Assembly: GCA_020847435.1 (NCBI GenBank)
Contig: JADLBX010000012.1
Span: 1 to 64,000 of the forward strand
Length of the DNA: 64,000 bases
Source: Anaerolineales bacterium
GTDB taxonomy: Bacteria; Chloroflexota; Anaerolineae; Anaerolineales; Villigracilaceae
Reading direction: 5' to 3'
The notes below the pieces were generated by a model that was not told the origin of the DNA, searched no databases, and saw nothing but the letters and a program-made list of their open reading frames with translations. Below, in pieces: positions 26,393 through 34,406 of this stretch (positions are counted from its first letter, which is position 1; each line of letters opens with the position of its first letter). The position numbers were made by a program, and so were the translations under genes.

Positions 26393-27913
26393 TCAACGCG
26401 ACGCGGCGTATCCATTGCTCGTCGTGAGCTTCATGAATTCGACGACGACGCGCGGGTCAAACTGTTTACCGGACTGGCTTTCGATGTATTGGATGGCGTC
26501 CGTCTGCGACCACGCTTTTCGATAGGGGCGATCGGAGACCAGGGCATCGTATACGTCGGCGATCGCGAACAACCGCGCCGCGAACGGTATTTGCTCGCCG
26601 CGCAGGCGTTCCGGATAACCGCTTCCGTCCCAGCGTTCGTGGTGCCAGCGGGGTATGTCGAGCGCCGGCGCGAGGTACGAGATGGGGGCAAGCAAATTCA
26701 CAGCCAGAGTGGGGTGCTGTTGCATGATCTGCCACTCCGCGTCGGTAAGCGGTCCGGGCTTGAAGAGGATCTCGTCCGGTATGGCAACTTTGCCGATATC
26801 GTGCAAGATCGCGCCGCGCCGCACGTGGATCAGCGAATCTTTCTCGACCCCCATCGAAAGAGCCAACTGGGTGGTTATGTCAACCACCCTGCTCGTATGC
26901 CCTTTGGCGCCGCGATCGCGCAAATCCAGCGTCCTTGCCCAGCCTTCGATCGTCGCATCGTACGCCAGACTCAATTCCACATTCGAGCGTTGCAGGTCCT
27001 GAAAAAGAATGGCGTTATCAATTGCAATTGCCGCCTGCCCGGAAAGCACATTCAGAAATTCCACCCAATCCGCGTCCAACCGGAGCGGAGCCCGGTTGTA
27101 AATCTCAAAAACACCGAGGGTCTTGCCTTTTGCAACCAGAGGCAAACCATAATAGGCAAGGAATTGCTCGTCCGCAAAATGAGGCGGATAGGCGCTTCCC
27201 GCTATGTTTAGCCGGAGGTCGGGAATGATCATGGATTTGCGTTCGAGAGCAACTTGCCCGGCAAGCCCTTCCCCCAATCTCAGGCGAGCGGATTGTACGG
27301 CGTTCGTATTAAAACCCATGCCGGATGAGAAAGCCAGTTGGTTCGTTTCGGGATTAACCAACCAGATCGAGCCGGCATCCACATGCAACAGGTTGGCGAC
27401 TTGGTCCAGCAAAATGGAGAGTAACAATTTGAGGTCGAGACCCGAAGCGATTGCAAGGTCAATCGAACGGAGGGCGGCAAGGCGGCGCACTTGCTGTCCC
27501 AGTTTACTTTCCAACCGTTTGTGATCCGTAATTTCTCGGGCAACGAGGACCAACTGCGAGTCGGAACATAAACCGATGCGCGCATCAAACCACTGTTCCT
27601 CAGACGGTTGAAGCGAGAACTCGAACGCGAGTAATTCTCCGCTCTCTCTCACCTGCAATAGCTGGCGATCGAAACGTAATGCGACTTCCGACGAAAGGAG
27701 ATTCTGAAACCTACGATTCAAGAGCAGATCGGGGAATCGATTTTGAAGGTGTGGGGTGTCGAACCGATATTCCAGGACGGTTCCATCGAGATCGAGCAGG
27801 ACGGTTAAATCAGCAAAAGCCTGGAGGATACCTCCAAGCCTCGAAACAGTTCCCGGCAGATAGTGCAACTGATTCTCCAACGTATCATCCGCAACCCGGT
27901 GGACGCGGGGCAT
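26393..27913 (-). CDS. PAS-GAF-HD-GYP protein, putative c-di-GMP phosphodiesterase
   Basis: I favour the ATG at 27913 (506 aa), preceded by AAAGGGA at 6 bases, over the GTG six codons earlier. An N-terminal PAS-like domain (about 20-140) is followed by a GAF domain (about 150-315) and a C-terminal HD-GYP domain (about 325-500). His-Asp-Ile-Gly-Lys, His-His-Glu-Arg-Trp-Asp-Gly-Ser-Gly-Tyr-Pro and Ile-Ala-Asp-Val-Tyr-Asp are intact, so hydrolysis of c-di-GMP is expected. There is no membrane segment. It is the last gene in the minus-strand run that begins with the BTAD regulator and the two small peptide genes; whether it belongs to their transcript is uncertain (110-bp gap). Confidence 0.9.
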   Translation of the reverse strand: MPRVHRVADDTLENQLHYLPGTVSRLGGILQAFADLTVLLDLDGTVLEYRFDTPHLQNRFPDLLLNRRFQNLLSSEVALRFDRQLLQVRESGELLAFEFSLQPSEEQWFDARIGLCSDSQLVLVAREITDHKRLESKLGQQVRRLAALRSIDLAIASGLDLKLLLSILLDQVANLLHVDAGSIWLVNPETNQLAFSSGMGFNTNAVQSARLRLGEGLAGQVALERKSMIIPDLRLNIAGSAYPPHFADEQFLAYYGLPLVAKGKTLGVFEIYNRAPLRLDADWVEFLNVLSGQAAIAIDNAILFQDLQRSNVELSLAYDATIEGWARTLDLRDRGAKGHTSRVVDITTQLALSMGVEKDSLIHVRRGAILHDIGKVAIPDEILFKPGPLTDAEWQIMQQHPTLAVNLLAPISYLAPALDIPRWHHERWDGSGYPERLRGEQIPFAARLFAIADVYDALVSDRPYRKAWSQTDAIQYIESQSGKQFDPRVVVEFMKLTTSNGYAASR

Positions 27914-28023
27914 AGTGAATCCCTTTGCCACTACGCCCCCAGCACCACCGCGTCATCCAATGCAGGTACGTTGGGAGTTGTCTCTTCCCGACGCTTCCGC
28001 ATATTTCCCGGTATGAGGGCAAG

Positions 28024-28302
28024 TTAGTTTGCCCGCAATGCCTGATGGACCTGCTGTGCGAAGTCTGCCAAACTCTCTGCCCTGACGGATTTGATGACCG
28101 TCGCCTCACGATCGGTAAGGGTAAAAGACTGGCCCAGATAACCCTTTGCCAGCGCTTCCTCGGGCTTGCGGATCAGCGTTTCGCGGAACTGCCCACTGAC
28201 TACCGCCGCGGCAAACAGGCGCTGAAGCCCGGTCCGCTCAGTGGCGTTTTGGCGATAACCCATAGCAGGCTTGGTGTAGGCGTCAAAGGTGAGTATTGCC
28301 AT
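28024..28302 (-). CDS. small NHLP-leader / Os1348-like protein, 92 aa
   Basis: An AAGGAG site 7 bases before the ATG supports the gene. Residues ~25-90 show a pattern seen in nitrile-hydratase-leader-like RiPP precursors and Nif11/Os1348-type small proteins: Leu-Gln-Arg-Leu-Phe, Gln-Phe-Arg-Glu-Thr-Leu, a Lys-Pro-Glu-Glu-Ala-Leu-Ala-Lys-Gly turn, then Leu-Thr-Asp-Arg-Glu and a terminal Leu-Ala-Asp-Phe-Ala helix. It stops right after the leader-like part and has no core peptide. It lies 32 bases downstream of the repetitive peptide gene on the same strand, so the two likely share a message. The family call is tentative. Confidence 0.6.
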   Translation of the reverse strand: MAILTFDAYTKPAMGYRQNATERTGLQRLFAAAVVSGQFRETLIRKPEEALAKGYLGQSFTLTDREATVIKSVRAESLADFAQQVHQALRAN

Positions 28303-28333
28303 GTGGAATCTCCTTTTCTAGATAAGGGCGGAA

Positions 28334-28522
28334 CTATCGTCCGCCCATTCCGCCATCATAGGATGAGCGGCGAGTACTACTACCGCCATCGGAGGGTGAA
28401 CGGCGAGTACTGCTACCGCCATCAGAAGGTGAACGGCGAGTACTGCTACCACCATCAGAAGGTGAACGACGGCCACCTAAACTGCCATCAGATGATGTAT
28501 TTAAAAATAGTTTGTTGTTCAT
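28334..28522 (-). CDS. repetitive Ser/Gly/Arg-rich 62-residue peptide
   Basis: After a nine-residue head (Met-Asn-Asn-Lys-Leu-Phe-Leu-Asn-Thr) the whole peptide consists of five imperfect 11-residue units starting at residues 10, 21, 32, 43 and 54. The central three are identical (Pro-Ser-Asp-Gly-Gly-Ser-Ser-Thr-Arg-Arg-Ser); the outer two replace Ser-Ser-Thr with Leu-Gly-Gly or Met-Gly-Gly. A GAGAGG ribosome site and a promoter with direct heptamer repeats lie upstream. I recognise no family. The repeats end in Arg-Arg, a possible protease site that would release short peptides; Ser/Thr density also suggests modification. It sits between the BTAD regulator and the leader-like gene. Confidence 0.6.
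   Translation of the reverse strand: MNNKLFLNTSSDGSLGGRRSPSDGGSSTRRSPSDGGSSTRRSPSDGGSSTRRSSYDGGMGGR
28337..28495 (-). repeat. 33-bp coding tandem repeats of the peptide gene
   Basis: Five in-frame 33-bp units. The three central ones are nearly identical at DNA level and differ mainly by single substitutions, which points to recent duplication or unequal exchange. Confidence 0.9.
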
Positions 28523-28552
28523 GGAAAACCTCTCTGTTACTAAATTTCCCCC

Positions 28553-28598
28553 ATCTTACACCTACCCAGACTGCAAACCAGACTGCAAAATCAGACTA
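28553..28598 (-). promoter_or_regulatory. promoter with three direct heptamers, candidate BTAD-regulator binding site
   Basis: Read on the minus strand: TAGTCTG (28598-28592), 6 bp, CAGTCTG (28585-28579), 5 bp, CAGTCTG (28573-28567), 8 bp, then -10 TAAGAT (28558-28553), 30 bases before the peptide ATG. No -35 consensus is seen; the heptamers occupy its place. This layout matches how SARP-type BTAD regulators of Streptomyces bind direct heptamers over the -35 with the last one 8 bp from the -10. The regulator gene ends 9 bases upstream. Confidence 0.6.
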
Positions 28599-28606
28599 GA
28601 CAAATC

Positions 28607-31600
28607 TCAGTTAAGGGTCAACTCCTTATAAATAAGCTCGATTTCTTCAGAAGGCATCAAACCCAATTCATCCGCTAGCAAAGATTTGTACTCCAGAAAA
28701 CGCCTTACAACAGAGGCGCGATCGCCCATTGCTGCATACGCGCGCATCTCCACTTGATAAATTAGCTCATTGAAACGATCTTGATTGAGCGCAATCTTGC
28801 AAATCTTGAGGCAATCCTGCAATTGATTCGTATCCAGGTATAAATGCGCGAGTTCATCGAGCGCAGACCGATAAATTCGACCTATTCGTTCGCGTTCCAG
28901 AAGAACCCAATCGGCATCCAGTTCTGAAAGATACGAACCTTCGACTAGTTCAACTGCTGTTCGATAAAACCCGATCCGTTCAATCACATCTTGAGATCGT
29001 TGGGCATGTTTAAGATACGACTCAAATGAATCCACATCATATTCATAATCCAAATCACGATTAAAACGATAATACTCACCTTCAAACACAACTACATTTC
29101 TTTCAGTAGCGCGTCTAAGCCAGTATATCTCATATTTGAAGCGTTTCTTTATGGCTTGAGGATCCTCAGTGCTTGACCACAGAGCACTTGCGATCTGTTC
29201 TTTGGTCAGCGGCTCTTGAGCATATAAGAAATAGAAAAACAGATCACGGATCGACTGTGTGCGCCAATCAGACACATTTACTGCCCGTCCATTGACAACA
29301 ACCTCTGCGCGCCCTAATGCGCGGATTTTTAGGCTAGCAGATGGCATTTGGATGGATTGGGCAAGTCGGCGAAGAGCTCTCCGGACAGCGGGCAATCGCT
29401 CACTCAACCGCTTCGATTTCGCAAGCAAAGTACTAACCGCTTTTCCTATTACGGCATCGCTCTGTAACGATGTAAGCCAAGAAGTTGCCTGATGCATGGC
29501 AATAAGCAACGCATGGCTTTCCTTATTTTTCGACTCCGCGAGTCCGGTGAATTCAAGACGTGCTTGCTCTTGCCTATCTGCTTGTCCATAGGTTGCCACC
29601 AGCCAAATACGGCTCCATTGCAACTCTGTTTCTCGTCCATCTTGTAGAAAGTTGGATTTTGCTTCTTTTAGAAGGCTAATTGCCTTTGTATAATCGCCTC
29701 GCAAGAGTTGATATCTACCTTCAAATAGCGCCCACAAACCGCGCTCATAATTCGACGGGTTGATCTTCAGTCTTTTTTGAAATTGATTCAAATAGCCAAG
29801 AACAGTTTCGGCATCTTCTTGCAAGAGCGCCAAATTTGCCCGCGCCAAGATTAGATAATTGGAAATGAAGAAACTAGAAACTTCATCTGCTGCCGTCCAT
29901 GCTAGTTCATAAGCTAAAGTCGCCGCATCGAATCTTTCGACCTCACTATATAGATCACCAAGTCCAACAAGAATAAGAAGCTCAGCCCGGCGATTCTGGC
30001 TGCTCCTGGCACATTCAAGTCCCTCTTCAAATGCACTAGAGGCAAGTTCATATTCGCCAAGTTGAAGATACAACACTGCAAGATTATTCAAAGTATCCGC
30101 CAAAACATATATATTTCTCTCAGACCGCAACAAACTCAAAGCCTCTTGATATAAGGATTTCGCCGTATCAACATTTCCAATCGCGGCATGAGTCATTGCA
30201 GTCTCAGTTAATAAGATTGGAATGCTACCTATTTCTTTCAATTCAAAATAAATATTAAGAGCGCGCTCCAGATCGTCTATTGCCCCTTTTGACTGCCCTA
30301 AGCGGTAGGAATTTAAACCCCTGATGCGTAAGGATTCTGCATAAAGAGGGCGCAAAGCAGAATTCGTTTCAGCAAAACCCAAAGCTTCATTAACATCTTT
30401 GATGGATTCTACGTATTTTCCCAAAAGTCGAAGAGTATGCGCCCGCCTCACGAGCGCAAGCGCCAAACCTCCCGTATCGTTATCTTTTCTACACAAGTCA
30501 ATCGCACGATCCAACAGCGCATTCGCTTCAGGGAGATTCCCCTTCATTGCCGAGATCGCCCCCCGCAAGGAGATTAGGCCGGGGCGCGAGCGGATCGTTG
30601 CCGGGGGGAGGCTGTTGATCCAGCCTTCGAGGGTGACCAGCGCGGTCTGTAGCATCGGGGTGCCGGCGCGCTCCACCAAACCCGCCAACGCTTCGGGGTC
30701 GTTCAATTGTTTACAGGTGAAATATGCCTTTTCCCACTCGCCGACCGCTTCGTAGCCCTTGACCATTCTTTCCAGGATGGGTTGAATTTCCTGTGGGCGT
30801 TCCTTTTTCAAACGCGCTTGCAAAAACTCGCGAAAGAGCGGATGATACCGAAGCCAGCGGCCATCCTCCAACGGCAACGCGAACAGGTTCTTTTCGAGAA
30901 TCCACCCCATCAACTCAAGCCAGCTGGGCGACGTTGCATGGAACGGACCCAGCACGATCTCACAGAATTCCGCGTTGAATTCTTCGGGCAGTGAAGTGCG
31001 TAACAGGAATTCGCGGATGTGCTGCGGCTGCTGGTCTAAAACCTGGCGCCCAAGATACACGAACGTATCCACACCGGCAACCTGCACACCGGCTGAATCG
31101 GATAACACCATACCGGTGATCCAGCCGCCGGTCTTGTTGATCAATTCGCTTGCCTTCTCGTCGGATAAATGCTTGAGATGGTTCTGCGCGTATAGCGCCT
31201 GCAACTCGCGCGGCTGAAATGCCAACTCCATGTGGTTCAGCCCCGCCACTTGTTCGCGCGCAACCATCAACGTCACATCATCAAGATCGGGGAGCGTGCG
31301 CGAAGAGATGGCAAGATGGCAATTCTCGTCCACCAGTTGAAGGAAGCGGTTGATTAACGCCGCGATCACCGAGTCGTCTTCCATAAGATGGTAATCGTCT
31401 ATAACGAGAAGATAATCGTCTTCGGCGCTGTCATAGAGTTCGTTGGTCAGCGCAACGAGCAAAGCCTCCGCATCGGTTTCAATGGTTTTCAGGTTATTCA
31501 GCAGGTTCAGGGAAGACGCCCCCACGCCCGGAAACCGTTCGGCAAGCGCGGCGATCAAATACGCCATGAACCTTTGAGGGTCACGGTCCAACGGGTCGAG

Positions 31601-31810
31601 CGTCAGCCAACAAACGGGCATCTTTGTATGATGCGCCAGATCGATCAGCAAGGAGGTTTTGCCATAGCCCGCTCCGGCAGAGAGCAGAATCAGTTTATCC
31701 TCAAGGAAGGAATCCAGCCGATCCAACAGGCGATGACGCGAGAGTAACTCCTTCCGCCGCGGGGGAACGACAATTTTTGTTTTACTGATTGGGATGGACG
31801 ACTTAGCCAT
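28607..31810 (-). CDS. MalT-like STAND ATPase transcriptional regulator with C-terminal BTAD domain
   Basis: A 1067-residue regulator. The N-terminal NTPase has a P-loop Ser44-Ala-Gly-Ala-Gly-Tyr-Gly-Gly-Lys-type motif (Gly-Ala-Gly-Tyr-Gly-Lys51-Thr) and the Val-Cys-Trp-Leu-Thr-Leu-Asp segment of MalT-family STAND proteins, with Leu-Leu-Val-Ile-Asp-Asp-Tyr-His as Walker B. About 400 residues of TPR-like helices follow (sensor), then from ~810 a winged-helix with Leu-Gly-Arg-Ala-Glu-Val and Trp-Arg-Thr-Gln-Ser-Ile-Arg-Asp-Leu, and a BTAD domain to the C-terminus, as in AfsR/SARP activators. It probably activates the promoter immediately downstream in response to a ligand or peptide bound by the TPR region. 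Confidence 0.92.
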   Translation of the reverse strand: MAKSSIPISKTKIVVPPRRKELLSRHRLLDRLDSFLEDKLILLSAGAGYGKTSLLIDLAHHTKMPVCWLTLDPLDRDPQRFMAYLIAALAERFPGVGASSLNLLNNLKTIETDAEALLVALTNELYDSAEDDYLLVIDDYHLMEDDSVIAALINRFLQLVDENCHLAISSRTLPDLDDVTLMVAREQVAGLNHMELAFQPRELQALYAQNHLKHLSDEKASELINKTGGWITGMVLSDSAGVQVAGVDTFVYLGRQVLDQQPQHIREFLLRTSLPEEFNAEFCEIVLGPFHATSPSWLELMGWILEKNLFALPLEDGRWLRYHPLFREFLQARLKKERPQEIQPILERMVKGYEAVGEWEKAYFTCKQLNDPEALAGLVERAGTPMLQTALVTLEGWINSLPPATIRSRPGLISLRGAISAMKGNLPEANALLDRAIDLCRKDNDTGGLALALVRRAHTLRLLGKYVESIKDVNEALGFAETNSALRPLYAESLRIRGLNSYRLGQSKGAIDDLERALNIYFELKEIGSIPILLTETAMTHAAIGNVDTAKSLYQEALSLLRSERNIYVLADTLNNLAVLYLQLGEYELASSAFEEGLECARSSQNRRAELLILVGLGDLYSEVERFDAATLAYELAWTAADEVSSFFISNYLILARANLALLQEDAETVLGYLNQFQKRLKINPSNYERGLWALFEGRYQLLRGDYTKAISLLKEAKSNFLQDGRETELQWSRIWLVATYGQADRQEQARLEFTGLAESKNKESHALLIAMHQATSWLTSLQSDAVIGKAVSTLLAKSKRLSERLPAVRRALRRLAQSIQMPSASLKIRALGRAEVVVNGRAVNVSDWRTQSIRDLFFYFLYAQEPLTKEQIASALWSSTEDPQAIKKRFKYEIYWLRRATERNVVVFEGEYYRFNRDLDYEYDVDSFESYLKHAQRSQDVIERIGFYRTAVELVEGSYLSELDADWVLLERERIGRIYRSALDELAHLYLDTNQLQDCLKICKIALNQDRFNELIYQVEMRAYAAMGDRASVVRRFLEYKSLLADELGLMPSEEIELIYKELTLN

Positions 31811-31903
31811 TCAGTTTCACGATCTCGAATCTATTGTACTGAATTTTCGAGCGACTGACAGAGGCAATTCATAACAATCTTCGATCCGTGCAGACTCAGC
31901 CGG

Positions 31904-32680
31904 TCAAGACTTCGACAACGCCTCCAACATGCGCGCGTGGATGCCCGGCGCCGTCGCGAGAACCGATTGCGGCGGGGAAATGTAATCCACCTCGCCATGG
32001 ATGTTGGTAATGCGCGCGCCCGCCTCCTCGCAGAGGAGGCCGCCTGCCGCCACATCCCACGGCCTGAGCGCAAGTTCCCAAAACCCGTCGAAGCGCCCCG
32101 CGCCAACGTAGCACAGATCCAAAGCGGCAGAGCCAAGCCGGCGCACGCCTTGCGTCAGCTTTGAGATCCGCACAAAGTTGGAAAAATTATCCCGTTCCGT
32201 ATCCCAGGTATCGTACGGAAAGCCGGTCACCAGCAGGCTTTTCTGCAACTCCGAGGTCGCGGAGGCTTGCAGGCGCTTGCCGTTCAGGTACGCGCCCGCG
32301 CCGCGTTCGGCGGTGAATAGTTCATCGCGCAGTGGGTCGTACACCGCGCCCAGTTTCAACGTCCCGGCGGACGCATAGGCGATCGACACGGAAAAAATCG
32401 GAATGTGATGCGCGTAATTCACCGTCCCATCCAGCGGGTCAATGTACCAGACATGATCATCGTCCCCGTGGATCACACCGCTCTCCTCGGCAAAAATATG
32501 ATGGCTTGGGAAATCCGAGCGGACTTTGCCCAACAGCCACGCCTCCGACTGGTGATCCACCTCGGTCACCAGGTCAATGACGCCTTTGTAATTCACTTGA
32601 TGGTCTTTGTTGTACCCCTCGCGTAAAATCGCGCCCGCTTCGCGCGCCAGATTTTCAAGATAAGCCAGCGTTGGTTGCAT
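31904..32680 (-). CDS. inositol monophosphatase family protein
   Basis: The start is placed at the ATG at 32680 (258 aa), preceded by GGAGTGTGGT. The metal-binding motifs Glu-Glu-Ser (ca. residue 65), Trp-Tyr-Ile-Asp-Pro-Leu-Asp-Gly-Thr and the C-terminal Leu-Arg-Pro-Trp-Asp-Val-Ala-Ala-Gly are complete, so it is an active Mg-dependent phosphatase. Substrates in this family include myo-inositol-1-phosphate, fructose-1,6-bisphosphate and 3'-phosphoadenosine phosphates; which applies cannot be told. A receiver-only regulator lies directly upstream on the same strand. Confidence 0.92.
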   Translation of the reverse strand: MQPTLAYLENLAREAGAILREGYNKDHQVNYKGVIDLVTEVDHQSEAWLLGKVRSDFPSHHIFAEESGVIHGDDDHVWYIDPLDGTVNYAHHIPIFSVSIAYASAGTLKLGAVYDPLRDELFTAERGAGAYLNGKRLQASATSELQKSLLVTGFPYDTWDTERDNFSNFVRISKLTQGVRRLGSAALDLCYVGAGRFDGFWELALRPWDVAAGGLLCEEAGARITNIHGEVDYISPPQSVLATAPGIHARMLEALSKS

Positions 32681-32731
32681 ACCACACTCCAAAATAGTTG
32701 CGGCGGGTTGCGCCCGCCGCATGATTTGTAT

Positions 32732-33355
32732 TTATTGTTTCAAGCCTTCGAGCGTTTTGTAAATATCGTACAGTTCGGTCTGGATCTCGTCGCGGTCGCG
32801 CATGGACTGTTGCAGCAGCGCCTCGAACGCGGGCTTCTGGTCGGGTGGGAGCGTGGGCAGGAGGCGCTCGGCACGCGCGATCTGGGAATTTTTGTGGCGC
32901 AATTTACTTTCCAGCCGCGTGCGATAGCCTTGATAAAAACGCTCCATATCGAGCGGCAGGGGCTGGGTGAACGGCTGTTGCGTGATCAATTCGGCGACCG
33001 TCAGCAAGAAATCCTCGGTGTCGATCGGTTTTTCCAAAAAGCGCGCCGCGCCAAGGCTCAGCGCAAATTCCTTATCTTCCGGCGTCACGTAGGTGGCGGA
33101 TAAAAACACGACCGGGATGGCGCGCGTCTCGGGGTTGAGCCGCAGTTTCTGCACGAATGCGTAGCCGTCCAACTTCGGCATCAAAATATCGGTGATGATC
33201 AGCGCGGGCTTCTGGCGCGCCACCACTTCGAGCGCTTCCTCCCCGTTGCGCGCCGTAATCACAGCATAGCCTTTGAAGCGCAGGGTCACCTCGAGCAATT
33301 CAAGCACATTGGGGACGTCTTCGACGATCAGGACGGGGCCATAGAGGACGTTCAT
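32732..33355 (-). CDS. response regulator, receiver domain with coiled-coil tail
   Basis: Receiver domain (residues 6-125) with acidic pair Glu12-Asp13, phosphoacceptor Asp56 in Ile-Ile-Thr-Asp-Ile-Leu-Met-Pro, and Lys in Leu-Glu-Lys-Pro-Ile. The remaining ~80 residues form an amphipathic, charged helical tail with no DNA-binding domain. It is a stand-alone regulator likely working by protein contact. The inositol-phosphatase gene follows 51 bases downstream in the same direction; a functional link is not shown. Confidence 0.9.
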   Translation of the reverse strand: MNVLYGPVLIVEDVPNVLELLEVTLRFKGYAVITARNGEEALEVVARQKPALIITDILMPKLDGYAFVQKLRLNPETRAIPVVFLSATYVTPEDKEFALSLGAARFLEKPIDTEDFLLTVAELITQQPFTQPLPLDMERFYQGYRTRLESKLRHKNSQIARAERLLPTLPPDQKPAFEALLQQSMRDRDEIQTELYDIYKTLEGLKQ

Positions 33356-33476
33356 GATTTTATTTTACCGTACGCCCTCCACGGAAACGCCCGCCTCATT
33401 CTTTGACATGAAATTGCCACCGTTGCCTCAGCCGACTCGCCGCCTCCGCGGTCGCGCAAACTGGCATCCACAAAGG

Positions 33477-34376
33477 TCAACCCGTCCACACGCGCAAGCC
33501 GAGCGCCGAGCAGGCGAATTCCACGGCAAGTTTGGCGGTTTGATTCCTCTCGTCGAGGATCGGGTTCACCTCGACCAGATCCATGCCAATCAGCTTGCCG
33601 GTCTCGGCGATAAATTCACACGCCAGATGCGCCTCGCGATACGTCAAGCCGCCCGGCACCGGTGTGCCAACGCCCGGCGCGAAACGCGGGTCGAGCACGT
33701 CAAGGTCCATCGAGAGGTAGATGCCATCCACATCCCGGCTGACGCGCGCCAGGCATTGTTCCAGCGCGGCAAGCATGCCGATGCGGTCGATCTGTTCCAT
33801 GCTCAACACCAACACCCCGGCTTGACGGAGGTTGTTTTTCTCATCGGGGTCGAGATCACGCGCCCCAAGAATGGCGACCCGGCTGGGGTCCACGACCGGA
33901 GGCGTTTCATCCCATAGCGCGGTCAGGCGCGGGTCGCCGAGTCCGCATAAGGCGGCGAGAGGCATCCCGTGAATATTGCCCGAGGGGGTCGTTTCGTGGG
34001 TGTTGAAATCGGCGTGCGCGTCCAGCCAGATGACGCCGATGCGTTTTTGTTTTGCCGCGCCGCGCACCGAACCGAGGGCAAGGCTGTGATCGCCGCCCAG
34101 CGCCAGTGGGAAGCGCCCGCCTTGAACCGAGGTGGCGACCGCGCCCGCCACGCGTCGGCTCACCGGCACAATGCAGTCAATGTGTTTTAGTTTGGGTTCA
34201 GTGATCGTGCAGATTTCATGGATCGGGACCTCGATGTTGCCTTTATCCTCGACCGTATGCCCCAGCCCTTCCAGTTTTTCGCGGAGGTTGGAATAGCGGA
34301 TCGCGCTGGGACCCATATCCACGCCGCGGCGGTTCTGACCGAGGTCCATTGGCACGCCGATGATGTCTATTTGCAT
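33477..34376 (-). CDS. rocF: arginase
   Basis: Hydrolyses arginine to ornithine and urea with a binuclear Mn centre. The 299-residue protein has the three ureohydrolase signatures: Gly-Gly-Asp-His-Ser-Leu-Ala, Asp-Ala-His-Ala-Asp-Phe-Asn-Thr and Ser-Met-Asp-Leu-Asp-Val-Leu-Asp-Pro, plus Asn-Ile-His-Gly-Met-Pro typical of arginase over agmatinase. It is cytoplasmic. It stands alone, downstream of a diguanylate cyclase gene by 30 bases; imidazolonepropionase two genes away hints at a local amino-acid catabolism theme. Confidence 0.95.
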   Translation of the reverse strand: MQIDIIGVPMDLGQNRRGVDMGPSAIRYSNLREKLEGLGHTVEDKGNIEVPIHEICTITEPKLKHIDCIVPVSRRVAGAVATSVQGGRFPLALGGDHSLALGSVRGAAKQKRIGVIWLDAHADFNTHETTPSGNIHGMPLAALCGLGDPRLTALWDETPPVVDPSRVAILGARDLDPDEKNNLRQAGVLVLSMEQIDRIGMLAALEQCLARVSRDVDGIYLSMDLDVLDPRFAPGVGTPVPGGLTYREAHLACEFIAETGKLIGMDLVEVNPILDERNQTAKLAVEFACSALGLRVWTG

Positions 34377-34406
34377 GTATTGCTCCTATGGCTACTGTGC
34401 GAAAAT

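Noticed and set aside
26393-28302. Full RiPP biosynthetic cluster
   Set aside because: No radical SAM enzyme, lanthipeptide synthetase, YcaO, peptidase-transporter or other maturase is nearby; only precursor-like genes are present.
28337-28495. CRISPR-like array of 33-bp repeats
   Set aside because: The units are contiguous with no spacers, keep an open frame and lie within a small gene with a ribosome site.
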